Positions 46,610 through 58,137 of a DNA stretch of 64,000 nucleotides are shown in pieces. Each line of letters starts with the position of its first letter. Position 1 is the stretch's first letter. The position numbers and the translations under genes were made by a program. The stretch lies in the NCBI GenBank assembly GCA_001792895.1, contig MARA01000003.1:2108001-2172000 (forward strand). Direction: 5' to 3'. The stretch comes from Lentinus brumalis (taxonomy: Eukaryota > Basidiomycota > Agaricomycetes > Polyporales > Polyporaceae). The notes beneath the pieces are model-generated. The model was not told where the DNA came from, searched no databases, and saw only the letters and a list, made by a program, of their open reading frames with translations.

Positions 46610-48149
46610 CTAGAGATACTTTTTCTTGTGCTTGAGATCTGCGTATGGGTCCGGCTTGGGCATCTTCCCAAACCGCGGCTCGTCCTGCTTGAGCGTGAAC
46701 TTGTAGATGTGCGACACCGTCTCGTCCCACACTTCACGCCACATGTGCGCACCGCCTCCCCGAGCTCCGTCGAAGCCGTACTGCTCTGCAAAGGCGCGGA
46801 AGTTGAACCCGAGCCGCTCCGAGTCCTGGAACACGGGGATGTCGATAGGGTCCGTTGGAGACGACTGCGGGAGAACCAGCAGGACATAGCGATGGTATGG
46901 AGTACCACGCTGCGGGTGTGGTGGAACGTAGCGGGTGTGCGTGTCCAGAGACACTGTTGGTGACTGGGTGAACGCGGAGAGAGGGACGTTAGGCCTATGA
47001 GGGTAGGTCTGTCAGGGGAAGGACCGAACGGACACATAGGAAGGACTTACTGCATCCAGTGCAAGTACGTAGTGAACGACTGGCTGTCCGAGTCGGGGAC
47101 GTCCAAGTCAACCATCAACAAGGTATACAGACGCGTGTCCGTGTGGAAGAGCGTTGTGTAGATCTCAGGCGGTCTCCTCGTCTGACATAGCAGCATGCGT
47201 GAGTTATATGCAAGGATATCTGAACCGTCTCCTCATGACGCTGAACGCGTTCGACGAGGAGAAACAAAAGGGGAGCTTGGAAACATACCTGCTCTGGCAC
47301 GAGGAAGCTACCAGGTTCGACTTGCCTGAGCTTGCGCTTGACACGCGTGCGCAGGTAATTGCTCTTCGGAGGTGGCTCGAGGTAGCGGATACGGAGGTCA
47401 AGCGAGGGGTGCAACTCTGGAAGCATATCAGGGACCACCTTCATCTGATATATACGCTCCATCTACACTCACCCTGTCAGCGCACGAACCCTTTGCACGG
47501 GAGAAACACGACGTACCAGAAGGTCCAAGTCTCCCTCCTCCCTCCACTTCTGCTCGGCCAGGTGCCTGTATATCGGCTTGCTCATGTCCGCTACAAGCAT
47601 GCGTGTCACCCCAGCACGCACTTCACGATGTCCACGGCGACTCACCCATGCCGTTCCTCGCCTTCCACCTAACGTCGGGCAGGTTCGCCTCGCCCTGGAT
47701 TTCCAGCACGCGCACCTTCTTCCGCATCTCTTCCAACGCCTGCTCGTCCCTCTCGCCCTCAGGCTTCGCTTCCTCAGCCTTCACCTTCGCCTGCAGCTCC
47801 TCGAGCTCCTTCTTGACGAAGGCAGCGTCGCGCAATATATAGCGCAGCGCATAGTCATACGCAGGCTCGACGCCCTTCGCAAGTGGCCGACACCACTCCC
47901 TCGGACGCTCCAGCGAAATAGGAGGCCTACGTGTCGGCCACTGGCGCTGCTTCCCCTTCGGCTGCTCGGTCTGCTGGGACTCGGCGGGCTCTTCTGGGGC
48001 GGTCTCCTTCGCTGGCGCAGGTGTCGGCGGATTTGCTGGCGGGGCGGGGGCGGCGCGCTCGCCTGCGTGGAGGCCGCTTCGACCGTTGCGTTCCCGCGCA
48101 CAGATACTAGCCTAGGCGCATAGCGGGGCAGTCGGCGGAGTGCGAGCAT
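46610..48149 (-). CDS. MRPL35: Mitochondrial large-subunit ribosomal protein mL38 (PEBP fold); frame break in exon 1
   Basis: Mitoribosome protein with a phosphatidylethanolamine-binding-protein-like domain. Start ATG at 48149; basic presequence MLALRRLPRYAPRL. Then RRPPISLERPREWCRPLAKG, a coiled-coil (FVKKELEELQAKVKAEEA), DMSKPIYRHLAEQKWREEGD and MERIYQMKVVPDMLPELHPS. The PEBP-like core follows (LLMVDLDVPDSDSQSFTTYL, SLDTHTRYVPPHPQRGTPYH). The end is KMPKPDPYADLKHKKKYL. Exon 1 (48149..47646) is 504 nt but the splice into the next exon needs 505; the frame changes in a C-rich tract near 48040-48050. Five or more exons. The presequence frame is therefore slightly uncertain. Confidence 0.85.
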
Positions 48150-48554
48150 GGTGGTCGGGACGAGCTGCCGCCTGTATGCTCTGGAGGGCAGAAATTCCGA
48201 ACGAGCGCTTGGCTAGCGTGTATGCCCGGTTTGGCAATTCCTCGCTAACCACTGCACCAAAAGTGCATACAAACTTCAACGACAAACCCACAGGCTAGCT
48301 GGACACGATTGAACTCGTCGTAGCGGTCACACCAATGACATCCACTCGGATGCACTAGATACATACGGTAATTGCAAACCATTCGTAAGTGATTTGGATA
48401 CAGGTTTGACAGCAGTTTGCATATCGATGTAGCGGTCTTAGAACATTAGTGTCTAGCGGAGTTGGCCCGACCTCTCCAAGGCCTCTCGGTACATCAGCTG
48501 GCGACCCAATTCTAGCGTCAAAAGAACAAAAACATAAAACACATGTCTAGCATG
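48150..48554. other. Intergenic region upstream of mL38
   Basis: About 400 bp with the mL38 promoter and the trailer of the minus-strand tRNA-Asn. No gene recognised. Confidence 0.5.
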
Positions 48555-48650
48555 CTGCCCCAGTGAGGCTCGAACTCACGACCTTCCGATTGCATCTCAC
48601 AGCATGTCTGCGTAACAGTCGGACGCTGTAACCAACTCAGCCATGGGGCA
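48555..48650 (-). tRNA. tRNA-Asn (GTT) with 22-nt intron
   Basis: Reads TGCCCCATGG... on the minus strand with all arms as in the copy at 43257..43353. The intron sequence after CTGTTA is different and about one base shorter. T-rich trailer with TTTT on the minus strand. Confidence 0.9.
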
Positions 48651-49378
48651 TATACGCAAGGCCCGCCTTGTAGCTCTGAATCGTCAGTTAAGGAGAGGCA
48701 GCTATCAGCAGGCTTGAGGCTCTTGCCGTCTTTAACTACTACTATGTACTAGGACTTGTCTGAGGCTTTCCCCTTAGGCAGCCCTCGATTCGAGAAGTCG
48801 TACGTATATGTCTTGAACCGACACTGTTGTGAGCTTGGCTATGTACATATGACCTCTCTGAACTCACTCACCTCACTATGCGCTTGAAGGCTGATGGTGG
48901 GTGCTATTTGACCCTCACAGCAGGAACGCCTTGTGCCAATATCGTAAGTGCTTGACATACTTGCCAAGGTCCATCACGCCGTTGAGATCAAATAATGCGT
49001 GAAGTGACCGGTCCCACCGTCTAGCATCGTCGACGCCCTATGTGTGACCGTTGTCATAATGGGCGTAGCATTGTACGAGTACGATAGCAGTTGTGGTGGT
49101 TGCGCCAGTGTAACTTTGCAGGTTAGTGCATCTCCAAAGACCTGAGCAAAGGGGCTGACCTTATACCAATATGACAGAGTGCGCTCCCGGGCAATGCGCA
49201 TCATGGTGGCAACTAGACCAGCGGCAAGTGCTTCTTCGTCTTCCAGTGATGCAGCTGATCCGGCCATGCAGATGGACCCATATGTACTTACCCCAGACTT
49301 CTCCCGGTCGGAGGGCGTATATATACTCAGCCTGTCGCTCTGGGGGCTCCTCAGGCTTCAATCCGGCCTCTCATCTCC
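48651..49378. other. Intergenic region upstream of the S28 peptidase
   Basis: About 730 bp. A minus-strand frame of 97 codons (48974..49267) has no family features or splice signals and is not accepted as a gene. Confidence 0.5.
49318..49325 (+). promoter_or_regulatory. TATA-like box
   Basis: TATATATA, 54 bp before the start codon of the S28 peptidase, a suitable distance for a short leader. Confidence 0.55.
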
Positions 49379-51582
49379 ATGTACTCGATGAGCTCGCGGT
49401 TCGGCGCCCTGGCCGTGGCGGCCCTCGCGTTCGCCCTACATGTCGGTGCCCTGGCACCCACCAATCCCCAATATGTGAAGCTGGCAGCCAAGACCGGGTC
49501 GTCATTCAGCAAGCGACAGAGCGCGTCCTTTCCTCTGTACAACTTCACGCAGCCTCTCGACCACTTCTCCGATACCGGCTTCACCTTTCAGCAGCGGTAC
49601 TGGCTCAGCGACCGCCACTACAAGCCTGGTGGACCAGTGATAGTCTTCGAGGCTGGCGAGGGTCCCGGGGACGATCGCATCCCCATCCTGGACACCGGTA
49701 TCGTTGACATCCTTGCCAACGCGACGAATGGCCTGGGTATCATCCTGGAACACAGATACTACGGTATGCATGATTCCTATCGATTGAACCGCGCTGTTCG
49801 ACTCATGCGTACATCTTCCAGGCGAATCCGTGCCGGTCCAGAACTTCACAACGGACTCGCTGAGGTACGCGCCGTCCGATGTCATGTTCTCGTGACATAT
49901 AGCGATAAGAGTACTGGGTCTGACGTTACGGCTCCTTTGCAGGTGGTTGAACAATGAGCAAGCCGCCGCCGACTCCGCCAACTTCATCGCGAACGTCACG
50001 TTCCCGAACATCTCTGCAGACCTGACGGCACCCGGCACGCCGTGGATCTACTACGGGGTCAGTACACCCGCCCTTCCTCCACATGCAACCGCTTGGCGTG
50101 CAAAAATAACCCTCCTTCTCCACATGTTGTACGCTTCGCTTCGTAGAGGAGAGCTGACGTTCCATGCGTTCGCAGGGATCGTATGGTGGCGCGCGGGCCG
50201 CACATATGCGCGTGCTCTATCCGGACATCGTCTTCGCCGCGATCTCCTCCAGCGGTGTGACGCATGCAACGGTGGTCGACTGGCGCTACTTCGACATCAT
50301 CCGGCAGTTCGCTCCCGCGGACTGTATCGCGCAGGTACAGAAGACCATATACGAATTCGACGCCCTGATCGCGAACAAGAAGACGCGTGACGCCATCAAG
50401 GCTGTCTTCGGGCTCTCGGGTGTATCATACGACCCCGACGTCGCGTCCCTGCTCTCGGTGCGTTCAGCTGCGATCTGTCCAGTGTCAACTTCAGGTCACC
50501 GGACGGCGCGATTCTGACTCTCATTGTATGTGCAGGGACCATTGGGCGGCTGGCAGAACACGAACTGGGATCCCGCTATCAACAGCCTTGGTTTCGCGAG
50601 ATTCTGTGCGGCCCTGGGAGCGCCCGATAACGCTACGGTGCACACCGTACAGGGCATCACCGTGTCCAACGCTACATTCAACTACGCAAAGTACATCAAC
50701 AGGGTATGCCGCCCAATGCACATGCGAAATGAAATAGCTCACACTGACCGCTTTCGCGCTTCTGCTAGACCTCCTCGAGCTGCCCCATTGAACAGCAGGA
50801 CGAGGTCTGTGTCCTCCGTCGGGCATCAGGAGCTGGCTGGCGCTGACATATATTCAACGCGTAGTGTTTCGGCACCATCACGAACAAGGAGTTCTACGAG
50901 CAGACCGACCTGTCTCAGACCTGGCGGCTCTGGAATTTCCAAGTCTGCACGCAATGGGGCTTCCTGATGGTGCGACATCTCTTCAGCGCGATGCGTTGCT
51001 CCCTCTGCCCGACTGAGACCGTCCTCCTCATGACATATTGACAGACGCCGCCCCCCGACCCGAAGATCCCGCGCATCATCTCTAACCTCCTCACCAAGGA
51101 CTACGCCGCGCTATCCTGCACGCTCGTACGTGGTCCCGTCGCTGCTCGGACATAGCCTCTGATGCACGCAACGTCCTGCCCAGGCTTACCCTCCCGGCGA
51201 GCACTTCACGGTCCCCAAGGAGCCTGACGTAGAGGCCGTGAACAAGCTCGGCGGGTATCACATTGCGGCCGACCGGCTCGCCATCATAGACGGTCAAGGT
51301 AGAACCACTACTCCTCTCAGCCTCATCAGCGTCCTTATACCATATCTCCCCTTAGACGACCCGTGGAGAGGCGATACGCCTCACAGCCCAGATCCTGCAG
51401 CGCATCCTCGCCCTGACACCACCTTGCGTCCGTTCAAACTCATCCCCACGGCGGTGCACCACTGGGACGAGAATGGTCTCGCTGATCCTAGTGCCGAGCC
51501 TGCGTTCATCCAGACTATCCACCACCAAGAGATCGCCTTCGTGAAGGCCTGGCTGAAGGACTTCAAGCCTCCACGGCAATAA
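49379..51582 (+). CDS. Secreted serine peptidase, family S28 (prolyl carboxypeptidase-like)
   Basis: Ten exons: 49379..49763, 49822..49864, 49943..50057, 50176..50457, 50536..50703, 50769..50804, 50865..50969, 51045..51125, 51184..51298, 51356..51582; they sum to 518 codons plus stop. Signal peptide (RFGALAVAALAFALHVGAL). Family S28 features: FTQPLDHFSDTGFTFQQRYW, GPVIVFEAGEGPGDD, LEHRYYGESVPV, nucleophile in YYGGSYGGARAA, the DPW motif with the catalytic Asp, and HH in TAVHHWDENG with the catalytic His. It cleaves after proline in peptides outside the cell. All three catalytic elements are present. One exon is only 36 nt. Confidence 0.93.
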
Positions 51583-51831
51583 GCGGGTGTATCGTCACCC
51601 TCCGCCAGCGCGTAGCACAGTCCACAACCACGAATGCATTGTCATTAGGATATCATTGAACACGATTGGATGAGTAATGGCGCGGATATCAACAGTACTC
51701 GTCATGATCAGAACAGGATCTCAGATACAAAGGAAAGTCATAATAATACAAGGGCAAGCGCAGCAGCAACGACGAACGAGCAAGAACAGCCCACGAGAGT
51801 CTGGCAGCAGAACGACACCTGGCCCATCTTT

Positions 51832-54800
51832 CTAGTCGAAGTCTTCGAAATTCGATCCGTTGTCATCCTCGTCCCCGGACGAGATCTCCACGTACTTCGA
51901 CACCGTCCTCGCCACTGCCCTTGCTGCAGCCGCGCGTCTCGGTGCGTCAGAGCGCTTGGGTGGGGCGGAGGGACATCATCATCGTCGTCGAAGTCGTCCT
52001 CCGATTCGACTACCTTCTTAGCAGGTTTCTTCGCCGGAGCAGCCTTGCTCTTCGAAGCTTGACTGCTCGACGACGGCTTGCGTGCTGTGGGGGCCTTCTT
52101 GGCAGGTGGTGCACTCTTCCCGAGGAAGTCTGTGATGGCGGCCTGCTTGCCGTTCTTCTTAGGCGGGTCGACCTCCATGATCTCGTCATCATCATCCCCA
52201 ACGGGAGAAGGCTTCTTCTTCTTCGCAGCAGGCTTGATGGGTTTGTCGTCATCGCTATCGTCGAGGTCGTTGTCGAGACTGTAGCAGAACAATGAATGAG
52301 CGACGCGGCCCATAGCAAATGTGATGACACTGACCTCTTCCGCTTGCCCACCGATCCGTTCTTGGCCTTGGCCTTCCCTTTGTCTTTCGACGAGGGCGGC
52401 GAATCAAACTCAGAGTCCGAGTTGGCCTTTGCCGCGGCAGCCTTCTTCCTAGGGACAGGCTTGGGAGGGGCTTCGACCATCTCGATGTCAGAGTCATCCT
52501 CGACCTTCGTTACGGCCTTCTTCGCAGGAGCTCGCTTCTTCGGCGGAGGCGGAACGTCGTCGTCACTCTCGTCCTTCTTGATCGTGACGTTCGAGCCCGA
52601 CGGAACAGCAGATGCAGGCTTCTTGGCCTCGGAGGCTTTCCGGGCCTTTGGAGCAGGCTTCGTGGGATTGAAGTCGTCGTCCTCGTCCTCCGCCTTCGGC
52701 TTCTTGGGCTTGAAGCCCAGCTTCGCCGCCTTCTTCTTGCCCTTCTTGGTGCCCTGTTCCGCCTCCGCAGCGCAAAGCTTGGCCTCCCAGTCCTCGCAAG
52801 TTTGCTACAGGCCCCTCGTCACACTCATATCGGATTTAAGAATCATACGCCAACACTCACCCTCCATTGCGAGAGGAACGCGTCCAGGTCGGTCTGCCAG
52901 ATCTCGATGGGTGTGAGTGCAAGAAGAACAAGCAGTTCCTCCTCCTTCTCCTTGGCTTGCTGGAGGAGCTTGTCGATCTGTCGAGTCGGACGTGTGAGAC
53001 ATCATCAATGCGTAGACTCAGAAGAAACCAACCTTCTCCTTCGTCAAGCTCCAGATGGCCATACCCAGGAGGTAGTCGTAGTCGGTGATTTTCTCAGTAG
53101 AGCTGTCGACGTTCCCGCTGTCGTCCTCATCCTCCTCGACGACCTCCTCGGTCTCGCCAGCCGCCTTCGCCTTGACAACCTTGGGGAAGGGACGGAACTG
53201 CCTCTTGCGCAACTCGGCCACGATGTCCGCCTTGCGACGGTTCGAAACCACAAGCTCCTTGTCAACGATCATCTTGATGAAACGGGCCTGGTTGTTGAGC
53301 TTGTCGAGCTGGTTCTGCAGCTCGTTCGCTAGGAAGTCCTGTCCGCCTGTAAGTGTCTAGCCGCGTTCGATATGCATGAGATGGACATACCTTGCGCTTC
53401 TGGTAGTACGCGAGACGTTTAGGGTAGAAGTCCTCGATAATCTCCTCCGCCGAGCTGTACTTCTTGATCTTGCCATCAAAGTCGAAACAGACCATGTTGC
53501 TCGTGTTGATCTTGGTTGTGAGCTTGAAGAACTCGTGAAGGCCCTGCTTCTCCGCCTTCTCAAGCTCCTTCTCGGACATGGTAATGACGAAGTGGACGTT
53601 CATGTTGTTATGGTACTCTTTGTAGTCCTGGAACGATCGTTCAGTAATGGACCCAACCTACAAGCAGCAATAGTACTCACCTTGATGGGGCCGTCACCCT
53701 TCTCGCCGCACATCGCTTCGAGCTCAGCCTTGAAGTTCTGGGTCCATCTGTGGATGGGCAGCTCCGTGATCTCGACCGTCGTGTCATCGAGCTTCTTGAC
53801 AGTTCCCAGCACATCGTACTTGTGGTCGCCGACCTTCTTGATCGTGCCAGAGAAGCCGCGCCACCACGGGAGCATAGGCACCTGCTCCTCGCCGTTCATG
53901 AGCCGGCGAATGTTGGCAACGATGTCCTCAGGGTTGAAGCTCGGGACGGTAGTACTCCAACCTATCACGAAGAGATGGGTATATGGAGCAATGTCCGCAA
54001 GTGTAGGCTACTCACCTGTGCCAATACCTTCCGCGCCGTTGACCAAAACCATTGGGATGATAGGCATGTACCACTCAGGCTCGACCTGCCTACCGTCATC
54101 CTGCTGGTATGTCAGGATGGCGTCGTCCGCGGGGTGCATGACGTTGCGGATGACCGGGGCCAATTCCGTGAAGATGTAACGAGCCGCGGCGTGGTCCTTG
54201 CCGCCCTGGTCACGAGTACCGAACTGACCGTTCGGCAAGAGCAAGTTCATGTTGTTGCCACCGACGAAGTCCTGGGCAAGGTTGATGATGGTGGCCATCA
54301 AACTCGCTTCACCGTGATGGTACGCAGAGACTTCCGAGACGTATCCGACGAGTTGCGCGACCTGGGGTTAACAACCTCAGAACGGGAGCGACATTCCCCG
54401 TGCACAAATACTGACCTTAATTTCCTTCTTGAGGTTACGCTTGAAGCACGACCATATGACCTTCCTCTGGCCAGGCTTCAAACCGTCAACAACGGACGGG
54501 ATGGAACGGATATTGTCGGCCATGGAAAACAAGATGAGCTCGCGATTGATGAAGTCGGAGAGCGGAATCTCGCGCTGCGTATGGTCGAGGTATGTACCAG
54601 GCTGCAGGACAGATTGAGTAAATATGCCTCCACGTACAAGACTAAGTACTTGCCCTGAACTGACGAAGCCACTCCTTGCGGTCGTCTGCCTTCTTCTTGC
54701 TGAACGCCAACTCGATCAGCTCTCGGTCGCCGTCCCGCGTTGTGGAGAAGGGAATCATATGACGCTTCATGTCGCGGAAGTAGTCGCGAGCATCCTCGTC

Positions 54801-57511
54801 CTTACTCGTACCAAGACCCTGTTGGACAGTCAGATTCGACAGAACTGTGAATGAGCTGATCTGACTTGCCTTATAGTACTTGTGCTCCCACTTGTGAGAG
54901 TTCGGCGTCGCCTCGAGCCACATCTCGTACTCGGGGATGGTGTAGAAGTTGATGATTTCCTTTCCTTTCCAAACCTACTCCATATGAGACCGACAGCCAG
55001 AGTGATAGCCAGGAAAGGACATACTCGGACGACCGGTGTAATGAACTCGACAAGGAACTTATCAACCTTCAATAGAGACGGGTAGAAGTGGTCCAGGTAG
55101 TTGATGAGGAGACCTTTTATATGCGAACCATCGTGATCCTAATGCACGCACTGTCAGCGACCCATCCATGCAAGTATGGTGACGAACTTACCTGATCCGT
55201 CATGAGCATGAGTCGTCCGTATCGCAGACTGGCGGTGTCCGTGTACTCCTTGTTGTGTTGCAGACCCATGATCTTCTTGATGGCCTGGATCTCCTCGTTC
55301 TTCATGATCTGGTCGTGCTTGGCGTCACGGACGTTGAGCAGCTTCCCGCGCAACGGGAAGACACCGAAATTGTCGCGTCCGACGACACCGAGACCGGCGA
55401 TGGCCAATGCTCGAGCGGAGTCACCCTCAGTCAAGATGAGCGTGCAGTCCCCGGCCTTCCTCGTCCCAGCGTTGTTGGCGTCGGATAGCTTGGTCATACC
55501 AGTAAGCCTGCAGATCGAGTCAGTTTGGCATCACGCTGGGAGGGCAAAAGCACGCACCTAGTCCTACGATTACCGTCTGTCTTCTTCATTTGCTGATCAG
55601 CCTTGAACTTCGCCCAGTTCAAGACGTGGTCGACAATCGACGACTTAGCCACTGTGATGACCTGTGAGCTGGACGAGACCATGAACCTCAATCAAAGAAC
55701 GACATACCCTTCTTCATGAAGTCTTCGGACAGATTCGGCTTCGAGCCGAACTTACTCGCAGGCAGAGTGAGCGTTTCCTTCGTTTGACTGTCGAAGGTGG
55801 GGTTCTCGATGAGGGCGTTCACGAAAATCCACATGTGGTTCTTGATCTGCGCGGGCTTGACCGCGGCGGCCTTGTTCTTCTTCGAGATGGCCGTGATCAG
55901 GTTCTTAGCGAGTTGGTCGGCAATGTAGTTGACGTGCGTGCCGCCCTTGGACGTCGAGATGGAGTTCGCGAACGAGACCTGCTGGAATGATCCCTCCGAA
56001 ACCGCGAAGGCGACTTCCCAGCGAGTGCCAATTGCCTCGTAGATGATGGTCTGCTTCGCCTGAGCTGCGCCGCCAGAAGTTTCCGCGGCGCTCTCGGCTG
56101 CTGAGTTCAGGAAGAGCTCGACGTACTGCTTGAAGTTCTTGATCTTCAACCGTTCGTCGTTCAAAAAGACCTTGACGTCCTTGACCGTCCCCGCAAGATC
56201 AAGAACACGCTTCTTGAGGAGAGACACAGTGTCCTCGTCGATGGAATCCATGCCAAACCGTTTGAGGTCGGGTTTGAAGGTGATACGCGTGTACTCCTCG
56301 CCACGACCGTTCTTCAGAATCTTCGCCTTTCCCATCTTGCTCATGTTGTCCGTCCATGTCTGATGATACTTCTGGCCAGACACCTTGTCGGCCGTCTCGA
56401 CGGTAAACTCGGTGGAGTAGATGTTGGCGAGCTTCGCGCCGTAACCGTTACGACCACCAGTGAGCTTCTTCTCGTCGTCGTCGTAATTGGAAGAGGATAG
56501 AAGGTGACCGAAGATGAGTTCGGGAATATAGATCTTCTCCTTGGAGTGCATCTCGATCGGGATACCTTTTCCGTTGTTGTAGACGGAAATGGTGTTGTTC
56601 TCGACGTCGATAGTGACCTTGATTGTGTCCATAGTCGGGTCATTGATCTGTACAGGTTATCAGCTTCAGTTCTATACATATATGCATCGCAGGTAGCAAG
56701 AGTTGGTGGCGTGGCGTGCTTGAAGAAGGGTCTAAGCGGTTAGGCGAACCCGACAGTGTCGTCGGGCAGGCGGCCGTGGCATGTTATAGACGTTCGGTGG
56801 CCCTTCATACCGGCCGCCTGAGTTGCCCGTGGAGAGCCTGGAGAGGAGTCTGCATGACGCTGACTTCTTACGTTGTCCCCTCCGGACAATCAAAGAAGGT
56901 CCCTCGATTAGAGCCAGCACTACGCCCCTGTGCACATACTTGTACGCGTCAAATGTGAATAGACGGTTGCTCACCTTGTTGTCCGCAGCGTTCACGAGAA
57001 TTTCATCGACAATCTTGAAGAAACCAGGGACATACTTGATCTCCCGGTACACCATCCGCTTGTTCTCCGAGTCCCACGCCCACATCATGGCAGTAATGGT
57101 CTCCACGCTCCCAATGTACGAATCGGGTCGCTTGAGGATATGCTCCAATTGCGACAGCTACGACGCGCACAGTCAGTAACCACTCGCTTCTCGACGCGTC
57201 ATGCGCACCTTAGTGTACGTCTCAGACGCAGTCTTCTTCTTCCCGGGCGCCGCCGGGGCTGGAGCAGATGGACCAGCCACGGACGCGGGGTCCTCGTCCG
57301 CGCCGTCGTCCTCACTGTCCGCATTGTCATCCTTGTCTACCAGCACCTTCGTCGCCTTCTTAGTAGCCTTAGGCTTCGCAGCGGCCTTGGGAGTAGCCTT
57401 GGCAGCCGCTTTCTTTGGTGCGGCCTTGGTGGTCTTCTTGGGGGCCGGCGCGTAGTCCTCGGACTCGGAGCCCGACACGTCGAGGTCGAAGTGCTCTTCC
57501 GAGTCACTCAT
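51832..57511 (-). CDS. TOP2: DNA topoisomerase II; frame break near the C-terminus
   Basis: ATP-dependent type IIA topoisomerase. Start ATG at 57511 with an acidic/basic N-terminal tail. The GHKL ATPase shows ILVNAADNK and GGRNGYGAKLANIYS. The TOPRIM domain has LILTEGDSARALAIAGLG, PLRGKLLNV and DHDGSHIKGL. The cleavage core has SVVDGLKPGQRKVIW and the active-site Tyr in AARYIFTEL. The C-terminal ~350 residues are a charged tail rich in Lys/Asp (DDDDEIMEVDPPKKNGK). The last conserved part (YVEISSGDEDDNGSNFEDFD, stop at 51832) is in a frame one base off from the preceding sequence; the switch lies near 51958-51966 in a run of C. Many exons. Convergent with the S28 gene, 249 bp apart. Confidence 0.95.
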
Positions 57512-58137
57512 GGCACAATGGGGTCGTAAGCGTAGATAGCAAAAATGACTGGAGGGTTGAGGTCCGAGCCGTGAGCGGCGCCGAGGGTGGCTCGCGTCGT
57601 CGCGAAGAGGTGATGGTTCGTGTCCAAGGCGTTCAACGCGACGCGACTGAAGATGGCCGCGTCAAGCACGTGATGTAGACGCCGTGCCCACCTCACTTTC
57701 GCCGTTGCCATTGCTTGAAGTTCACTACTTCTTCACTACCAATACACTGCATACAACAGGGATGTTCGACATCGACTACAGACAAGGAGGGAAAATGACA
57801 TGACCGGTGGCAGCATATGCGATCATGTAGCACTGTTGCATTCTGAAGTACGGTACTGTATGTCAACTCATTCGGACCTCAGCGGAATTGACGTTCAAGT
57901 TTGGCCGTCGTTGACGACGCGTTCTATGGGCTGTTCATGGTCTCCTCGAAATGCCTTGTTGCGAATGCCTGGTGTACCCCCCACCCGAGTTTCATGGCGT
58001 GACGGGACAATCTGAACTCGTTGAGATCACCTAGAAATGATAGACGACAGAACATCCCTAGCATATACCCAATTTATACAGGGACTCGCGCTGCGGCCAA
58101 GCCTGTCGCTCCTGTCGGGACGATGTCGAAGGGAATC
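57512..58137. other. Intergenic region upstream of TOP2
   Basis: About 630 bp holding the TOP2 promoter and the 3' UTR of the CofD-like gene. Only chance frames. Confidence 0.55.

Noticed and set aside
48974..49267. 97-codon minus-strand ORF upstream of the S28 peptidase
   Set aside because: No family features, overlaps the promoter with a good TATA box, and has no splice-linked continuation.
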